NCBI RefSeq assembly: GCF_000702545.1 | Contig: NZ_JNIO01000008.1 | Coordinates: 2,046,001 to 2,110,000 of the forward strand | From: Selenomonas sp. AB3002 | Lineage (GTDB): Bacteria; Bacillota; Negativicutes; Selenomonadales; Selenomonadaceae | Length of the DNA: 64,000 nt | Direction: 5' to 3' | Shown: in pieces, positions 41,362-50,431 of the stretch | How positions within the stretch are numbered: position 1 is the first letter of the stretch | Layout of the letters: each line of letters starts with the position of its first letter | The notes under the pieces: generated by a model | Databases searched by the model: none | Told to the model about the DNA's origin: nothing | The model's input: only the letters and a program-made list of their open reading frames with translations | Translations under genes and position numbers: made by a program

Positions 41362-42552
41362 TCACGCCTGTGCTTCTTTGACCAGCTTGACAATCGTCTC
41401 TGCGCCGCCCTCCATGGTGGGGGCCATGATAACGTTCTCAATGGGCGTATTCTTGAGGATTTCACGACCCTGCTGGGCGTTGGTACCCTCCAGGCGCACC
41501 ACTACAGGCACCGGCAGGCTCTTGCCGTCCGGGGAGATGATCTTGGCAGCCTCCAGGATGCCCTGAGCCACCTGGTCGCAGCGGTTGATGCCGCCGAAGA
41601 TATTCACAAAAATGCCCTTGGACTGGCCGCCCTCCAGCATGATGTTGAAAGCCTTGGCAATCTTCTCGGGATTGGAGTCGCCACCTACATCAAGGAAGTT
41701 GGCCGGCTCGCCGCCGAAGTATTTGATGATGTCCACGGTAGCCATGGCCAGGCCTGCGCCGTTCACCATGCAGGCCACGTCGCCGCCCAGGTTGACATAG
41801 TTCAGGTCAGCTGCCGCTGCCTCCAGCTCCTTGGGATCTTCCTCGGTCTCGTCACGGAGCTCTACGATATCCGGATGACGGAACAGGGCGCTGTCGTCAA
41901 AGTTCAGCTTGGCATCAAGGGCCATGACATCATTGTCCCCGGTGAGCACCATGGGGTTGATCTCAGCCAAAGAACAATCCTTGCCTACGAAGGCATTATA
42001 CAGGCAGCCCATAAGCTTCTGGGCCGGGCGTACAGCCTCTTTGGGCAGGCCCAGCTTGTAAGCCATGCGACTGGTCTGGAAGGGCAGCAGCCCTACAGCC
42101 GGGTCAATGGTTTCCTTGAAAATCTTCTCCGGGGTCTCAGCGGCCACTTTCTCGATTTCCATGCCGCCCTCGGTGGAAGCCATCATCACCACTCTGGCAG
42201 TATTCCTGTCAATGACGAAGGAAAGGTAATATTCCTTCTTGATATCTGCTCCAGCCTCGATGAGGAGACGGTTTACTTTCTTGCCCTCGGGGCCGGTCTG
42301 GTGGGTCACCAGCACCTTGCCCAGAATCTCGGAAGCGTAGGTCTTGACCTCGTCCAGAGATTTCGCCACCTTGACGCCGCCTGCTTTGCCGCGGCCGCCG
42401 GCATGGATCTGGGCCTTCACCACGCACACGGGGGTGCCCAGTTTCTTGGCATTCTCCACCGCCTCTTCCACGGAAAAGGCCGGCAGCCCTTCCGGCACCT
42501 TTACGCCGTAGGACTTCAGAATCTGCTTGCTCTGATACTCATGGATGTTCAT
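41362..42552 (-). CDS. sucC: Succinate-CoA ligase, beta subunit
   Basis: 396 residues with an ATP-grasp domain: [17 protein letters not shown] start, [19 protein letters not shown] near residue 45, AEINPMVL, and the C-terminal ligase domain with [13 protein letters not shown]. It binds nucleotide and closes the reaction centre with SucD. GGGAGG lies before the ATG. First gene of the sucCD operon. Confidence 0.96.
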   Translation of the reverse strand: MNIHEYQSKQILKSYGVKVPEGLPAFSVEEAVENAKKLGTPVCVVKAQIHAGGRGKAGGVKVAKSLDEVKTYASEILGKVLVTHQTGPEGKKVNRLLIEAGADIKKEYYLSFVIDRNTARVVMMASTEGGMEIEKVAAETPEKIFKETIDPAVGLLPFQTSRMAYKLGLPKEAVRPAQKLMGCLYNAFVGKDCSLAEINPMVLTGDNDVMALDAKLNFDDSALFRHPDIVELRDETEEDPKELEAAAADLNYVNLGGDVACMVNGAGLAMATVDIIKYFGGEPANFLDVGGDSNPEKIAKAFNIMLEGGQSKGIFVNIFGGINRCDQVAQGILEAAKIISPDGKSLPVPVVVRLEGTNAQQGREILKNTPIENVIMAPTMEGGAETIVKLVKEAQA

Positions 42553-42791
42553 GTAGCACTGCCTCCCTTATGGGTAACTCCAGGCTGGGATTTCATCTTA
42601 ATTTATCCCAATTCATAGTTAAATTTTACCCCTTTGCCAGTAATTTGTCCACTATTTTCGCGCAATAATATCATTTTGTTTATTTATGGCAAAAATAATT
42701 GAAAGGTATCCAACCATGACAGACACAACAACACACTATTATGCTATACTATAGGCGCTGCCCCTTCATTCTACGGAAGGAGGTGAGTTTT

Positions 42792-42878
42792 GTGTCGTTC
42801 GAAGAATTCATGATGTCAGTGTTGGCAAGCTTGGTGGCTTCTCTGATTGTCCACCTTGTAAGCAAATGGTTAGAGTAG
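42792..42878 (+). CDS. Small hydrophobic peptide, putative Fst-like type I toxin
   Basis: 29 codons from GTG (42792-42794) to TAG (42876-42878), with GGAGGTGA 5 bp upstream. The 28-residue product has a short polar start (SFEEF), one membrane helix (MMSVLASLVASLIVHLV) and a Lys-Trp tail. An extended -10 (TGCTATACT, TATACT at 42745-42750) lies 42 bp upstream. A convergent RNA gene shares the terminator and repeats the toxin's first bases, the diagnostic layout of Fst/par type I systems. Confidence 0.72.
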   Translation: MSFEEFMMSVLASLVASLIVHLVSKWLE

Positions 42879-42900
42879 CAGCAATCTAGCCTCTCAAACA

Positions 42901-42947
42901 AAAAGGCCCCCAAGGGAGATTAGGCCCTCCCTTGGGGGTTCTTTTTG
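42901..42947. terminator. Shared bidirectional terminator of the toxin locus
   Basis: CCCCCAAGGGAG (42907-42918) pairs with CTCCCTTGGGGG (42927-42938); TTCTTTTTG follows on + and CCTTTTTG on the minus strand. Confidence 0.88.
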
Positions 42948-43018
42948 TTTGTGAGTAAGTGTCGTTTACTCGAAGAATTCTATGCCTTGATTATACCACC
43001 CATAATATACAAAAACAA
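42901..43018 (-). ncRNA. Candidate antitoxin RNA of the Fst-like locus
   Basis: Minus-strand promoter TTGTTT (43013-43018), 17 bp, TATAAT (42990-42995); transcription from about 42983 leftward to the shared terminator gives ~80 nt. The segment 42959-42980 (GTGTCGTT, four extra bases, CGAAGAATTC on +) repeats the toxin's 42792-42809, so the antisense RNA could pair with the toxin start as well as at the terminator. Transcription is inferred. Confidence 0.65.
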
Positions 43019-43026
43019 CAGTTTTA

Positions 43027-44160
43027 TCAATCCTTCAGAGCCACAGTGTAGATAGTCTGCGCCTGATACTTCTCGCCCTTCTTCAGGATAGGCTGGGGGA
43101 AGGAGGGATTAGCCAGGGCATTGGGGAAATATTGGGTCTCCAGGCAGAAGCCGCTGCGGCGGGGGAAGGTGACGCCATTCTTGCCCGCAAGATCTCCCCT
43201 GAGGTGGTTGCCGCTGTAGAACTGGATACCGGGCAGGGTGGTGAAGCAGGTCATGGTGAGGCCGCTTTCCTCGGACTCAACATAAGCAGCCTTCTTGAGA
43301 CCCCCTGCATTGTAGTCAATGGGGCAAGTTGGGTCATAGCCGAACATGCCGGGCTTCAGCTCGATTTCCACCGGCACGTCTCTGAGCACCCAGTTGTGGT
43401 CATAGCCGTGGCCCATCTGCAGTTCATCGAAGTCATCGTCAATGTGCAGCCCGATGGGAGTAGGCTCACGCAGGTCCATGGGGGTGCCCTCCACAGGCAG
43501 GATGCGGCCATCCGGCAGGGACTCGGCATCAGCCCAGGTGTAGCTGTCGGCAAAAATCTGCATCTTCTGCTTCATGGCAGCTTCTGCGCCTGCCTCGTAG
43601 CCGTCCAGGTTGAAATAGGCATGGTTGGTGAGGTTGCAGATAGTGTCTGCATCGCACTCTGCCTCGTACTTGATGGACAGCTCATTGTCATTGGACAGGG
43701 AATAGAGAGCCGTCACCGTCATGTTGCCGGGATAGCCGCCCTCGCCGTCCTTGGCATGATAGGTGAATTTCACGCCCTCAAAGAGCACCTCATAATCCCA
43801 GAGGTTCAGATGGAAGCCCTTGAAGCCGCCGTGGATATGGTTCTGCTTCTTAGAGCCGGTGTTCAGCTCCAGCTGGTATTCCTTGCCACCTATGACTGCC
43901 TTGCCCCCGGCAATGCGGTTGGCATGGCGTCCCACTACACCGCCCATGCTGGTGGTGTCCTTCTCGTAGGCCTCGGCGCTGTCATAGCCCAGGACGATAT
44001 CACGCTTCTTGAAGTCCTTGTCCCGCACGATATAGCTCACCAGCCGTGCGCCGTAGGAAGTGACCTTCACCTCCGTACCCTTGGTATTCCGCAGGGTGAA
44101 GAGGAATACCTCACGCCCGTCTGAAAGCTTGCCGAAAGATTCTTTTTTGATTTCTGCCAT
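43027..44160 (-). CDS. galM: Aldose 1-epimerase (galactose mutarotase)
   Basis: 377 residues, galactose mutarotase-like beta-sandwich. Seen motifs: GRHANRIAGGKAVIGG, NHIHGGFKGFHLNLWDYE (first catalytic His region), NLTNHAYFNLDG (second His), and YDHNWVLRD, with the catalytic Glu expected in the C-terminal part. It speeds alpha/beta interconversion of hexoses in the cytosol. GGAGG lies 8 bp before the ATG. It is a single gene. Confidence 0.93.
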   Translation of the reverse strand: MAEIKKESFGKLSDGREVFLFTLRNTKGTEVKVTSYGARLVSYIVRDKDFKKRDIVLGYDSAEAYEKDTTSMGGVVGRHANRIAGGKAVIGGKEYQLELNTGSKKQNHIHGGFKGFHLNLWDYEVLFEGVKFTYHAKDGEGGYPGNMTVTALYSLSNDNELSIKYEAECDADTICNLTNHAYFNLDGYEAGAEAAMKQKMQIFADSYTWADAESLPDGRILPVEGTPMDLREPTPIGLHIDDDFDELQMGHGYDHNWVLRDVPVEIELKPGMFGYDPTCPIDYNAGGLKKAAYVESEESGLTMTCFTTLPGIQFYSGNHLRGDLAGKNGVTFPRRSGFCLETQYFPNALANPSFPQPILKKGEKYQAQTIYTVALKD

Positions 44161-44295
44161 AATGATACCTCCGGGAAAGAACTTATTTTCTATGAATCGA
44201 CCTATATTTTAGTCAATTCTCTACTATTTGATACAATTCAACTTTACTCCTTCCTGATTGCTTTGTCAATAATTTGTTAAACGTTTACTATTAGA

Positions 44296-44330
44296 CAAAA
44301 AAATAAGAGAGGCTCTCCTGGAGCCTCCCA
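44296..44330 (-). terminator. Terminator of the ThrE-like exporter gene
   Basis: GAGAGGCTC (44307-44315) pairs with GAGCCTCCC (44321-44329); TTATTTTTTT follows on the minus strand. Confidence 0.82.
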
Positions 44331-44333
44331 AAT

Positions 44334-45662
44334 TCAGTCCTCGTCCCGCAGAGCCAGCAGCCTTGCCACCCGCTTCTGCTTGACTTTCTCAATATGGCGG
44401 TGATTGAAGATATTGGGAATCGCCACTCCCACGGCTATGCCTATGATGATGATGATAGCCTCCACCCCGCTCCTGATGCCGTCCAGCAGGGCCGCCGGGG
44501 TGATGGTGGAGATATTCAGCAGGGCAAAGAGCAGGCGGTAGAGCAGCACGCCGGGTATCATGGGTATGGCAGAAGGGATAGTCAGCACCACATTGGGGGT
44601 GTGGAAGATATGGATGGCCTTCAGGGCTATGATGCCAACCACCGCCGCCCCCAGGAAGGAGCCGAAGGCCTGGGAAGCCCCCAGTTCCATGACGCAGAAG
44701 TTTCTGAGCATCACCGTGATGACGCCCCCCACCCCCACCACAGGCAGGAGCCGCCGGGGAATGTTGAAGATGATGGAAAAGCCCATGGCGGAAATAGCCG
44801 CAGCCACAGCCTGCGCCAAGTAAAGGCTGTGGGGAGACAGGCTCACCTCCGTGAAATCTGCCACATTCCCCAGCCGGATAGCCAGCACGATGCCAAAGGT
44901 CATGCTGCCCACCACCAGCAGGGTGTGGATAGCCCGGGTCAGCCCGGACACTATGAAATTATTCAGGAAATCGTCTATGGCATTGATGAGCGGTATGCCC
45001 GGCACCAGAAAGAGGGTGCAGGCAATCAGCGGATACCAGTGCAGCTCTCCCAGGGGAAACTGGGTGGCCCAGGCCAAAGTAGTGGCTGCAAAAGAAGTGA
45101 TGGCGATGGCGGCATACTGGTTGAAAGCATAGGCATTGCAGAGCCGCCGCATGTAAAAGCCAAAGCAGGCACAGAGAGCCGTGAGGAAAAAATCCAGCAG
45201 ACTGCCGCCGAACAGCACGGCAAATCCCCCGCAGGCCGCCCCAGCTCCCAGAGCTGTCTGGCCCACGGTATAGGACTTGGGAATGCCCTGAATGCGCATG
45301 AGGTGACGCTCAAAGCTTTCCAAAGTATAATTCCGCGCCAGAGCTTTCCAGGTTAGCTTGGACACCGCCGACAAAGTAGTCATATTGATGCCGTGATTCC
45401 TGCACTTGCAAAACTCCGTGTAACTGTGCTGGTCGTCATTCACATTGAGCATCAGGGTGGTATACATGGTGTGCTGGTGGATGCGCTCAGGCGGTATGCC
45501 CATATAGGCCGCCGCCCGCTTCATATCCCGCACCGTCCTGTCCGTGTCCGCCCCGCTCTCCATGAGCGCCTTACCCACCTGCAGGAGCAAGTGCATCTTA
45601 TAGCCGATGCGGCTGAATGGCTCCTGCAGATAATCTATCGAGGATTTATTTCCTTCCTCCAT
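44334..45662 (-). CDS. ThrE-family threonine/serine exporter, fused form
   Basis: 442 residues from the ATG at 45660-45662 (GGAGGGG upstream). The N-terminal half is ThrE/DUF1212-like (KALMESGADTDRTVRDMKRAAAYMG, then five hydrophobic helices); the C-terminal half is ThrE_2/DUF3815-like (five more helices, IPSAIPMIPGVLLYR). Both halves in one chain make a complete exporter of the Corynebacterium ThrE type. Substrate is inferred; threonine or serine export is the family's known role, and some members act on succinate. Confidence 0.85.
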   Translation of the reverse strand: MEEGNKSSIDYLQEPFSRIGYKMHLLLQVGKALMESGADTDRTVRDMKRAAAYMGIPPERIHQHTMYTTLMLNVNDDQHSYTEFCKCRNHGINMTTLSAVSKLTWKALARNYTLESFERHLMRIQGIPKSYTVGQTALGAGAACGGFAVLFGGSLLDFFLTALCACFGFYMRRLCNAYAFNQYAAIAITSFAATTLAWATQFPLGELHWYPLIACTLFLVPGIPLINAIDDFLNNFIVSGLTRAIHTLLVVGSMTFGIVLAIRLGNVADFTEVSLSPHSLYLAQAVAAAISAMGFSIIFNIPRRLLPVVGVGGVITVMLRNFCVMELGASQAFGSFLGAAVVGIIALKAIHIFHTPNVVLTIPSAIPMIPGVLLYRLLFALLNISTITPAALLDGIRSGVEAIIIIIGIAVGVAIPNIFNHRHIEKVKQKRVARLLALRDED

Positions 45663-45741
45663 ATTTCCCCTCCTACAGTTTATCAATATATGTTATTTAT
45701 TATACACTTGTTTATTCATAAACCAAAGAGGCAATTATCTC

Positions 45742-47121
45742 CTAAACGTGCCTTTCCACCTCAAAGCGGTAGAGCTGCACTTTCTCCTTCTCCCCGATAT
45801 TGCCCTTGCGGCGTGCAATGGACACCTGCTGCTCCACCGTATCTACTCCCTCCAAATCCGGCAGCAGCAGCCCCCGGCGATTGCCTGACTGTACGATGAC
45901 GCCATAGCGGCGCACATCAAGCTTCGCAGGGCTGTCGATAGGCTCCGGCTCGGTCAGCACATCCACATCATAGACCAGTTCCCCTAGTTCCGCTTCTGTC
46001 ACCTGTGAAAAACGGGGGTCATTGAGGCCAGCGCTGACGGCGTTATAGATAATCTCCTGAGCCAGATTGTCACGGGTGGGCAGGAAGGTGCCGATGCAGC
46101 CACGCAGTGCCCCGTCCTTTTTGATGGACACAAAGGCCCCGTGACGGCCCTGCAGTTCCTCCGGCAAGTCCTTGGGCACCGGCAGGTACTCATGGTGCTT
46201 CACGAAATATTCCAGGGAAGCCCGGGCCAGAGACAAATGGGCATCTTCATTTGCCCTGAGTGCCGCAATCTTCTCCCGCTGTTCCTGTTCATAAAGGTCA
46301 AGGATAGCACGGCTTTCGTCCCGCTCCCCTGGCTCAAAGATGGCTGTGCCATAGCCCACGCCGAAGGGCCCTTCATAGGCCAGCAGCCTGGACTTAACCT
46401 GCCGCCTGTCCATAGCTCCCGCCATAATCCAGAAGGAGCGCAGGCCGCACTCCGCCGCGCTGTCTGCCAAAGCATTGGGGGTGGCAAGGAGCTTTAGGAA
46501 ATCCCCGTCACGGAAGCATTCCTGCATGCGCTCATCAAAGACAGGCCCGGCCGGGTCAAAGCCGTAAGGCCCTTCTGCCAGCAACTTATGGGAGAGGTCA
46601 CCGCTGGCCACCAATACCGTGGGGCGCTTCAGGAGCCGTGCAGTCTGGGCTATCATCTCTCCCAAGTGATAGTGATGGCGGCGGGATAGCCCGGACAGGC
46701 CTATGCGGATGACTTTCCCCTTGAAACCAGCCTCCTGCAGGAAATACAAAGGGATAAGGGTGGCATGATCCAGGGCCGCAGACTTCTCCCCCATGATGCC
46801 TGCAGGGAAGTCCTCCTTGTCCGCCAGGGCGCAGAGCTGCTTGCGGAAAGCCGCATCATACTCGACTGTGACCTTCACCTCCGGGGCACGGAAATTGCCA
46901 AAATCCCCTCTGGCCCCTTCACCCGGAGAGATATGGAAGTAGTCGCCATACATGACGCTATGAGGGCTGGTGACAACCACCGTCTCCGGGGCTTTTTCCA
47001 CCACCCACTTCGCTGCTTCGCGATAGGCATCAATAATAGGCTGAATCCCCTTCTCCTGCCCCCGGCCTACTTCCGGGATAATCAACGGCGGATGGGGTAC
47101 GGCAATAGCACCTAAAAGCAT
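45742..47121 (-). CDS. MEMO-AMMECR1 fusion (AmmeMemoRadiSam system protein)
   Basis: 459 residues. Residues 1-265 form a MEMO/LigB-type extradiol-dioxygenase-like domain (AIAVPHPPLIIPEVGRG, VVTSPHSVMYGD, VASGDLSHKL). Residues about 285-459 are AMMECR1 (GAFVSIKKDGALRGCIGTF, NAVSAGLNDPRFSQV). Such fusions occur with a radical SAM enzyme in the AmmeMemoRadiSam system of anaerobes; that partner is not in the window. The biochemical role is unknown. GGGAGG lies before the ATG. Confidence 0.9.
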   Translation of the reverse strand: MLLGAIAVPHPPLIIPEVGRGQEKGIQPIIDAYREAAKWVVEKAPETVVVTSPHSVMYGDYFHISPGEGARGDFGNFRAPEVKVTVEYDAAFRKQLCALADKEDFPAGIMGEKSAALDHATLIPLYFLQEAGFKGKVIRIGLSGLSRRHHYHLGEMIAQTARLLKRPTVLVASGDLSHKLLAEGPYGFDPAGPVFDERMQECFRDGDFLKLLATPNALADSAAECGLRSFWIMAGAMDRRQVKSRLLAYEGPFGVGYGTAIFEPGERDESRAILDLYEQEQREKIAALRANEDAHLSLARASLEYFVKHHEYLPVPKDLPEELQGRHGAFVSIKKDGALRGCIGTFLPTRDNLAQEIIYNAVSAGLNDPRFSQVTEAELGELVYDVDVLTEPEPIDSPAKLDVRRYGVIVQSGNRRGLLLPDLEGVDTVEQQVSIARRKGNIGEKEKVQLYRFEVERHV

Positions 47122-47185
47122 ATTAAGACCTCCCTTATATACTTAATCATTATAATTATACTGCAATTCTTGAAAAAACTTAAGC

Positions 47186-47222
47186 AAAAAAGCCATGAAG
47201 CCCTTTTAAGGCCTCATGGCTC
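47186..47222 (-). terminator. Terminator of glmS
   Basis: AGCCATGAAGCCC with GGCCTCATGGCT around TTTTAA; six T follow on the minus strand, 17 bp after the glmS stop. Confidence 0.88.
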
Positions 47223-47238
47223 AAATTTTCTATTCGCT

Positions 47239-49077
47239 TTACTCCACCGTCACGGACTTGGCCAAGTTCCTGGGCTTGTCTACATCGGTGCCGCGGGTGA
47301 TGGCGGCGTAGTAGGCCAGCAGCTGCAGGGGCACTACGGAGAGGATGGGGGAAAGGAGCTCGTCGGTAGCGGGGACCTTCATGACGTGGTCCACGTACTT
47401 CTCCAGTTCCTCATCACCTTCGGAAGCGATGCCGATGACCACAGCGTCACGGGCCTTGACCTCCTTGATGTTGGAGAGAGTCTTTTCGTAGACGCTCTTC
47501 TGGGTAGCCAGGGCGATGACGGGAATGCCCTCGGTGATAAGGGCCAGGGTGCCATGCTTCAGCTCGCCTGCGGCATAGGCCTCGGCGTGGATGTAGGAAA
47601 TCTCCTTCAGCTTCAGGGCGCCCTCCAGAGACACGCTGTAGTCAAGGCCGCGGCCGATGTAGAACACATCCTCGTTGAAGCCATAAGCCTTGGCAAAGGT
47701 CTTGATGGGATCAACGTCAGACAGAGTCTCAGAAATCTGGGCGGGAACCTTATGCAGGAGACCCACCAGCTCTGCAGCACGCTCCTGGGTGACAGTGCCC
47801 TTCATCTCAGCCATGTAGAGGGCCAGCATGAAGAACAGCACGATCTGGGTGGTGTAGGCCTTGGTGGAGGCCACGGCAATCTCCGGGCCAGCCCAGGTGT
47901 AGAGCACCTTGTCTGCCTCACGGGCAATGGAGGAGCCCACCACATTGGTGATGGCCAGGGTAGTTGCTCCCAGGCGCTTGGCCTCCTTCATGGCTGCCAG
48001 GGTATCAAGAGTCTCACCGGACTGGGAGACAGTGATGAACAGGGTGTTCTCGTCAATGATAGGCTCGCGATAGCGGAACTCAGAGGCCACATCCGTCATG
48101 ACGGGAATGCGGGCCAGCTTCTCGATATAATACTTGCCCACCAGACCTGCATGATAAGCAGTGCCGCAGGCCACGATGTAGACCCGGGTGAACTTGTCCA
48201 GATACTCCTTGTCCCACTTCAGCTCCTCCATCTGGATGGCCTTGCCATCAGAGGTGATGCGCTGGCTCATGGTGTCACGGACAGCCTTGGGCTGCTCGTT
48301 GATTTCCTTGAGCATGAAGTGCTCGTAGCCGCCCTTCTCGGCAGCCTCGGCGTTCCAGGTGACCTCGAAGACCTTCTTCGCTACCTTCTCGCCCTTGCGG
48401 TTGGTGACCTCTACGCTGTCAGCGGTGACAATGGCCAGCTCGCCGTCAGCCAGCACATAGTTCTTGCGGGTGTGGGCGATGATGGCAGGCACGTCGGAGG
48501 CGATGAAGTTCTCGCCTTCACCCAGGCCAATGATCAGGGGGTTGTCCTGCTTGGCGCAGATGAGCATATCCGGATGCTTGGCGCTCATGAACACCAGGGC
48601 GTAGCTGCCCTCGATGCGGGAAAGCACCGTGCGCACGGAAGCCACGAAATCGCCGTTGTAGACTTCCTCCAGCAGGTGTGCTACCACCTCGGTATCAGTC
48701 TCGCTCTTGAACTCATGGCCTGCCTCAATAAGTTCTTCCTTGAGGGTCAGATAGTTCTCGATGATGCCGTTGTGGACAATGACGAAATCCCCGGAGCAGT
48801 CAGTATGGGGATGAGAGTTCTTGTCAGACGGACGGCCATGGGTAGCCCAGCGGGTATGGCCGATGCCCAAAAATCCCTGAGGCATCTTGCCCTTGATCTT
48901 GTCCCGGAGAGCAGCCAGACGGCCTACGCTCTTCTCCACGCGAATCTTCTCGTTCTCCAGCACTGCAATGCCCGCAGAATCATAGCCGCGATACTCCAGC
49001 TTGGAAAGACCGTCCAAAAGAACATTCGCAGCCTTATCTGCCTTGTGTTTGCCAATGTAACCAACAATACCGCACAT
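47239..49077 (-). CDS. glmS: Glutamine-fructose-6-phosphate aminotransferase (isomerising)
   Basis: 612 residues. The N-terminal glutaminase starts MCGIVGYIGKH with nucleophile Cys2 and has GHTRWATHGRPSDKNSHPH. Two SIS domains follow (TVSQSGETLDTLAAM, and a second near residue 460), ending PRNLAKSVTVE. It makes glucosamine-6-phosphate, the first step to UDP-GlcNAc for peptidoglycan and LPS. AGGAGGT lies 7 bp before the ATG. Its mRNA leader carries a glmS ribozyme, which down-regulates expression when product builds up. Confidence 0.97.
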   Translation of the reverse strand: MCGIVGYIGKHKADKAANVLLDGLSKLEYRGYDSAGIAVLENEKIRVEKSVGRLAALRDKIKGKMPQGFLGIGHTRWATHGRPSDKNSHPHTDCSGDFVIVHNGIIENYLTLKEELIEAGHEFKSETDTEVVAHLLEEVYNGDFVASVRTVLSRIEGSYALVFMSAKHPDMLICAKQDNPLIIGLGEGENFIASDVPAIIAHTRKNYVLADGELAIVTADSVEVTNRKGEKVAKKVFEVTWNAEAAEKGGYEHFMLKEINEQPKAVRDTMSQRITSDGKAIQMEELKWDKEYLDKFTRVYIVACGTAYHAGLVGKYYIEKLARIPVMTDVASEFRYREPIIDENTLFITVSQSGETLDTLAAMKEAKRLGATTLAITNVVGSSIAREADKVLYTWAGPEIAVASTKAYTTQIVLFFMLALYMAEMKGTVTQERAAELVGLLHKVPAQISETLSDVDPIKTFAKAYGFNEDVFYIGRGLDYSVSLEGALKLKEISYIHAEAYAAGELKHGTLALITEGIPVIALATQKSVYEKTLSNIKEVKARDAVVIGIASEGDEELEKYVDHVMKVPATDELLSPILSVVPLQLLAYYAAITRGTDVDKPRNLAKSVTVE

Positions 49078-49132
49078 AATGTGTACCTCCTATAAATGGG
49101 TACACTACGCCCCTCTAAGATCATTCAAACTT

Positions 49133-49240
49133 CAGCCCATGGATGGGCGTCCCGTGGCCGTTGGCTTTCATGGATGAAAGGCAAGGCCACGTTTTCTTTT
49201 GGTTCGTTTTCTTTGCGACAAAGAAAATGAACAGCCGAAA
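49133..49240. repeat. Mosaic hairpin repeat, copy 5 (inside the glmS leader)
   Basis: Starts with CAGCCCATGGATGGGCG, then the GTGGCCGTTGGC/GCAAGGCCAC hairpin with a CTTTCATGGATGAAAG tip, and ends GTTCGTTTTCTTTGCGACAAAG and AATGAACAGCCGAAA. It lies between the ribozyme and the glmS ribosome site. Confidence 0.88.
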
Positions 49241-49290
49241 CCTTACAAAGAGGGCATAGTTCCCCTAACAGTACACCTGCTGTGTCCTCC

Positions 49291-49432
49291 ATCCCCTTTG
49301 TCTCCTTTCTCACGAAAGGGATTTAAGAGATTTCTCTCGACCGGACCGGCCGGAAGGCATCCGCTGAGTTCTCGACAACCTTCTCCTCGTCCTCTCATCC
49401 TTCACGTCCAGGATGAGAGCCTGCGCTAAACA
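49291..49432 (-). ncRNA. glmS ribozyme (GlcN6P-activated self-cleaving RNA)
   Basis: The minus strand reads TTTAGCGC, then a stem CTCTCATCC/GGATGAGAG, then GACGAGGAGAAGGTTGTCGA, then CAGCGGATGCCTTCCGGC and the terminal P3/P4 hairpins. These match the conserved core of the glmS ribozyme family in order and spacing. The expected cleavage is between A49427 and G49426 (before GCGC). It lies about 210 nt upstream of the glmS start, with a mosaic repeat between. Confidence 0.94.
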
Positions 49433-49512
49433 TTTCTGCTTTTCATTACCACCGGTACAGCAGGTTTTTACTTACACCGGATTTCCCTCGGGATTATCCC
49501 GATTACCCGCCT

Positions 49513-49541
49513 ATTGTAGCCTAAAGCAGAGACAAAGTCAA
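49513..49541 (-). promoter_or_regulatory. glmS promoter
   Basis: Minus-strand TTGACT (49536-49541), 17 bp, TACAAT (49513-49518). Transcription starts about 75 nt before the ribozyme cleavage site. A divergent extended -10 (TGCTATACT near 49567-49575) probably serves the permease gene. Confidence 0.75.
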
Positions 49542-49613
49542 CAACACCTTTTCTTTTATGTTCATTTTGCTATACTTAGGCATATGTTGTTTTTTATGGG
49601 AGGTTTCGCAAAT

Positions 49614-50369
49614 ATGATCTTTCTTGCCATGCTCATCATGGGTGCCGTCATCGGCTTTGTGGGGGCCGGCGGCGCCGGGGTCACCATCGCCCTGCTGACC
49701 CTGGCCTTCCAGGTGCCCATCCATACTGCCGTAGCCGTGGCCCTGGCCGCCATGACCTTCACCATGCTTTCCGGGGCCTACAGCCACTTCCGTGAGCGTG
49801 AAGTAGAAGTGCCTACGGGCCTTGCCATGGGCTTGGGCGGGGTCATGGGGGCCTTTATAGGAGCCAATGTGTCCAACCTCCTGCCCGCCCCCTTCCTCCG
49901 CACCATGACCGCCATCATGCTCTGCGCCAGCGCCCTGCTGCTCTACACCAAAGTCTACCAGGCAGAGTGGCTCAGCCGCCGCTTCCATCCCCGTCAGGAA
50001 CTGCTCACCGGCGGAAAGCTCTACAGGCTGGGCATCATCACCGGCATGGTCAACGGCTTCCTCTCCGGGGCCTTTGGCATCGGTGCCGCCGCCTTCATCC
50101 AGATCACCCTGATGGTGCTGTTCGGCGTCTCCCTCTTGAAATCCATCGGCACCTGCATGATGATAATCCTCCCCATGTCCGCCGCCGGTGGCCTGGGCTA
50201 CTTCTTCACAGGCCACCTGGATCTCTGGATTTTCATCCAGACCCTTACCGGCCAGGCCATAGGCGCCTGGTTCGGTGCCAAGTACACACATCTGGCACCG
50301 CTGCCTTTGCTGAGGTTCGCCATTGTAGCTACCCCCACCATTGGCGGGCTGTCGCTGCTATTGATGTGA
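49614..50369 (+). CDS. TSUP-family permease (TauE/SafE type)
   Basis: 251 residues from the ATG at 49614, chosen because GGGAGGT lies 9 bp upstream; longer open starts reach back into the glmS promoter. Eight hydrophobic segments with the paired glycine-rich repeats GFVGAGGAGVTIALLTL and GFLSGAFGIGAAAFIQI that mark the TSUP family. Members export or import sulphite, sulphoacetate or similar small anions; the substrate is unknown here. Confidence 0.88.
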   Translation: MIFLAMLIMGAVIGFVGAGGAGVTIALLTLAFQVPIHTAVAVALAAMTFTMLSGAYSHFREREVEVPTGLAMGLGGVMGAFIGANVSNLLPAPFLRTMTAIMLCASALLLYTKVYQAEWLSRRFHPRQELLTGGKLYRLGIITGMVNGFLSGAFGIGAAAFIQITLMVLFGVSLLKSIGTCMMIILPMSAAGGLGYFFTGHLDLWIFIQTLTGQAIGAWFGAKYTHLAPLPLLRFAIVATPTIGGLSLLLM

Positions 50370-50380
50370 CCCATGACAAA

Positions 50381-50426
50381 ACAAGCACCTCCATCTGCCA
50401 GCCACGGCGTCGATGGAGGTGTTTTT
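50381..50426. terminator. Bidirectional terminator between TSUP and flagellin genes
   Basis: CACCTCCATC (50386-50395) pairs with GATGGAGGTG (50412-50421); TTTTTC follows on +, and CTTGTTTTG on the minus strand. Confidence 0.88.
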
Positions 50427-50431
50427 CATGC

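Noticed and set aside
49413-49613. Upstream extension of the TSUP permease frame
   Set aside because: The extension covers the glmS promoter and ribozyme on the other strand and has no ribosome site; the ATG at 49614 has a good one.
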